Part shown: one piece after another, positions 63,321 to 64,000 of the stretch
How positions within the stretch are numbered: the first letter of the stretch is position 1
How the letters are laid out: each line of letters opens with the position of its first letter
Assembly (NCBI RefSeq): GCF_004011505.1
Contig: NZ_SAUN01000001.1
Location: 2,046,001 to 2,110,000, forward strand
Direction: 5' to 3'
DNA from: Nonomuraea polychroma
GTDB taxonomy: Bacteria; Actinomycetota; Actinomycetes; Streptosporangiales; Streptosporangiaceae
Length of the DNA stretch: 64,000 nucleotides
The notes under the pieces: model-generated
Database searches by the model: none
What the model was told of the DNA's origin: nothing
What the model saw: the letters and a program-made list of their open reading frames with translations, nothing else
Made by a program: the position numbers and the translations under genes

Positions 63321-63833
63321 GTGACGAGGGAAGTACGCGCATTTGCGGTAACTGTCCTCACAATCGCCACTTTGGGGCTCGGGGCCGGGCTGCTCTGGTC
63401 GGGCGTGTCGCCGCGGGCTCCGTACCAGGTCACCGAGCAAGGGCTGGTGCTGGCCGACCCGTCCACGCAGGCGCTGATCGCGGCCGACGGCTGGTTCGCG
63501 GTGATCACGGGCGGGCTGGGGCTGCTCTGCGGCGGCGTCGCGTGGTTCGCCGGGCGGCAGTGGATGTTGGCGGTGCTGCTCGGGTTGTGCGCGGGCGGGG
63601 TGCTGGCCGGGTGGCTGACGTTGTGGGTCGGGTCGACGTTCACGATCGGGGCGGTCGCGGTGGAGGCCGCGGCGGCGCCCGGGGTGACGATCGTCCCCGG
63701 GGCGCTGCGGTTGACCGCCTCCGGCGTGCTGGTGTCCTGGCCGCTGGTCGCGGTGGGCTTCTTCGGGCTGCTGGAGGGCATGCACGGGTACCGGGAGTCG
63801 CCGCTGCGGCAACCGTACGGGGGGTCGCTCTAG
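63321..63833 (+). CDS. Small four-helix membrane protein (DUF2567-like)
   Basis: This 170-residue protein has four hydrophobic helices: [63 protein letters not shown] and [43 protein letters not shown] lies between the first two. Topology and the LIAADG-type segment resemble DUF2567 membrane proteins of actinobacteria, whose role is unknown; this match is by eye only. GTG 63321 has GGGGAG 4 bases upstream, and GTG 63306 is a possible alternative. It diverges from the murA-type gene, and its stop codon overlaps the end of the convergent amidase gene. Confidence 0.65.
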   Translation: MTREVRAFAVTVLTIATLGLGAGLLWSGVSPRAPYQVTEQGLVLADPSTQALIAADGWFAVITGGLGLLCGGVAWFAGRQWMLAVLLGLCAGGVLAGWLTLWVGSTFTIGAVAVEAAAAPGVTIVPGALRLTASGVLVSWPLVAVGFFGLLEGMHGYRESPLRQPYGGSL

Positions 63834-64000
63834 AGTGGCGGGCGGCGCAGGCCGTGCTGGGTGGCCTGCTCGAACGCCCGCGCCACGCGCAGGACCCTGG
63901 CGTCGTCGAACGGCCTGCCGACGATCTGCACCCCGACGGGCAGCCCGTCCGGCGTGAACCCGGCGGGGACCGAGGCGGCGGGCGCGTGCAGGACGCTGAT
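63830..64000 (-). CDS. Amidase-signature family enzyme, C-terminal fragment
   Basis: The last 56 codons of a gene that enters from the right edge. The peptide [20 protein letters not shown], followed by [19 protein letters not shown], is the standard C-terminal region of the amidase signature (GatA-like) family, which hydrolyses amides with a Ser-Ser-Lys triad (not in view here). Whether it is GatA or a stand-alone amidase cannot be told. The TAG stop overlaps the convergent gene's stop by two bases. Confidence 0.8.
   Translation of the reverse strand: MSVLHAPAASVPAGFTPDGLPVGVQIVGRPFDDARVLRVARAFEQATQHGLRRPPL

Overview
The window is very GC-rich with strong G/C third-position bias, many GTG and TTG starts and short 4-base gene overlaps. 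Gene content points to a filamentous actinomycete: wag31/DivIVA, sepF, meso-DAP-type MurE, an F420-dependent oxidoreductase, many Ser/Thr kinases, an ileS T-box and a dcw cluster lacking ftsA. A member of Streptosporangiales (for example a Nonomuraea-like organism) is my inference; no rRNA or tRNA gene is present to confirm it.

Layout. 1-2789: the 3' end of an XdhC-like gene, a MocA-like nucleotidyltransferase, a convergent endonuclease/phosphatase-family gene and an F420 oxidoreductase. 3003-6785: a pseudokinase, an M24 Xaa-Pro peptidase, efp and nusB. 7008-10144: an MmcQ/YjbR protein, a SAM methyltransferase, a LexA-box-controlled dinB and a DUF3040 protein. 10145-10848: a gene-free stretch with a 35-bp tandem repeat between two strong hairpins. 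10849-15588 (minus): moxR, DUF58 and a TgpA-like transglutaminase gene. 16053-31508: the dcw cluster mraZ-rsmH-ftsL-ftsI-murE-murF-mraY-murD-ftsW-murG-murC-ftsQ, mostly translationally coupled. 31844-36073: ftsZ, yggS, sepF, yggT and wag31. 36115-39424: an odd two-zinc-motif membrane protein followed by two broken genes, the most accessory-looking part of the window. 39583-45075: ileS behind a T-box, then dksA-like, lspA and an rluD-type gene. 45097-51705 (minus): one tight operon of three Ser/Thr kinases, an AraC regulator and AzlC/AzlD. 51839-53418: an attenuated chorismate mutase fusion gene and a membrane-anchored MazF/PemK-like protein. 53433-55882 (minus): a GDSL hydrolase and an amino acid permease. 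56054 onward: dnaE, a class A penicillin-binding protein, a MurA-type enolpyruvyl transferase, a small membrane protein and the end of an amidase gene.

How it fits together. Most of the window serves cell-wall synthesis and division: lipid II precursor enzymes (MurA-type, MurE, MurF, MraY, MurD, MurG, MurC), polymerases and transpeptidases (FtsW, FtsI, class A PBP), divisome and polar-growth proteins (FtsL, FtsQ, FtsZ, SepF, YggT, Wag31) and the autoregulator MraZ, whose GTGGNG boxes form a perfect 10-bp ladder over its own promoter.

Points most worth a second look: GTGGAG boxes facing the moxR operon as well as mraZ; a structured leader before rsmH; an 18-codon leader peptide and intrinsic terminator ahead of a chorismate mutase fused to a decayed DAHP-synthase domain; a pseudokinase lacking every catalytic acid; a three-kinase/AzlCD operon; a roughly 415-residue repeat-rich tail on FtsI and a roughly 95-residue insertion in MurF; and a protein carrying two Tyr-His/Cys/CxxC zinc-like modules separated by a very long disordered linker.
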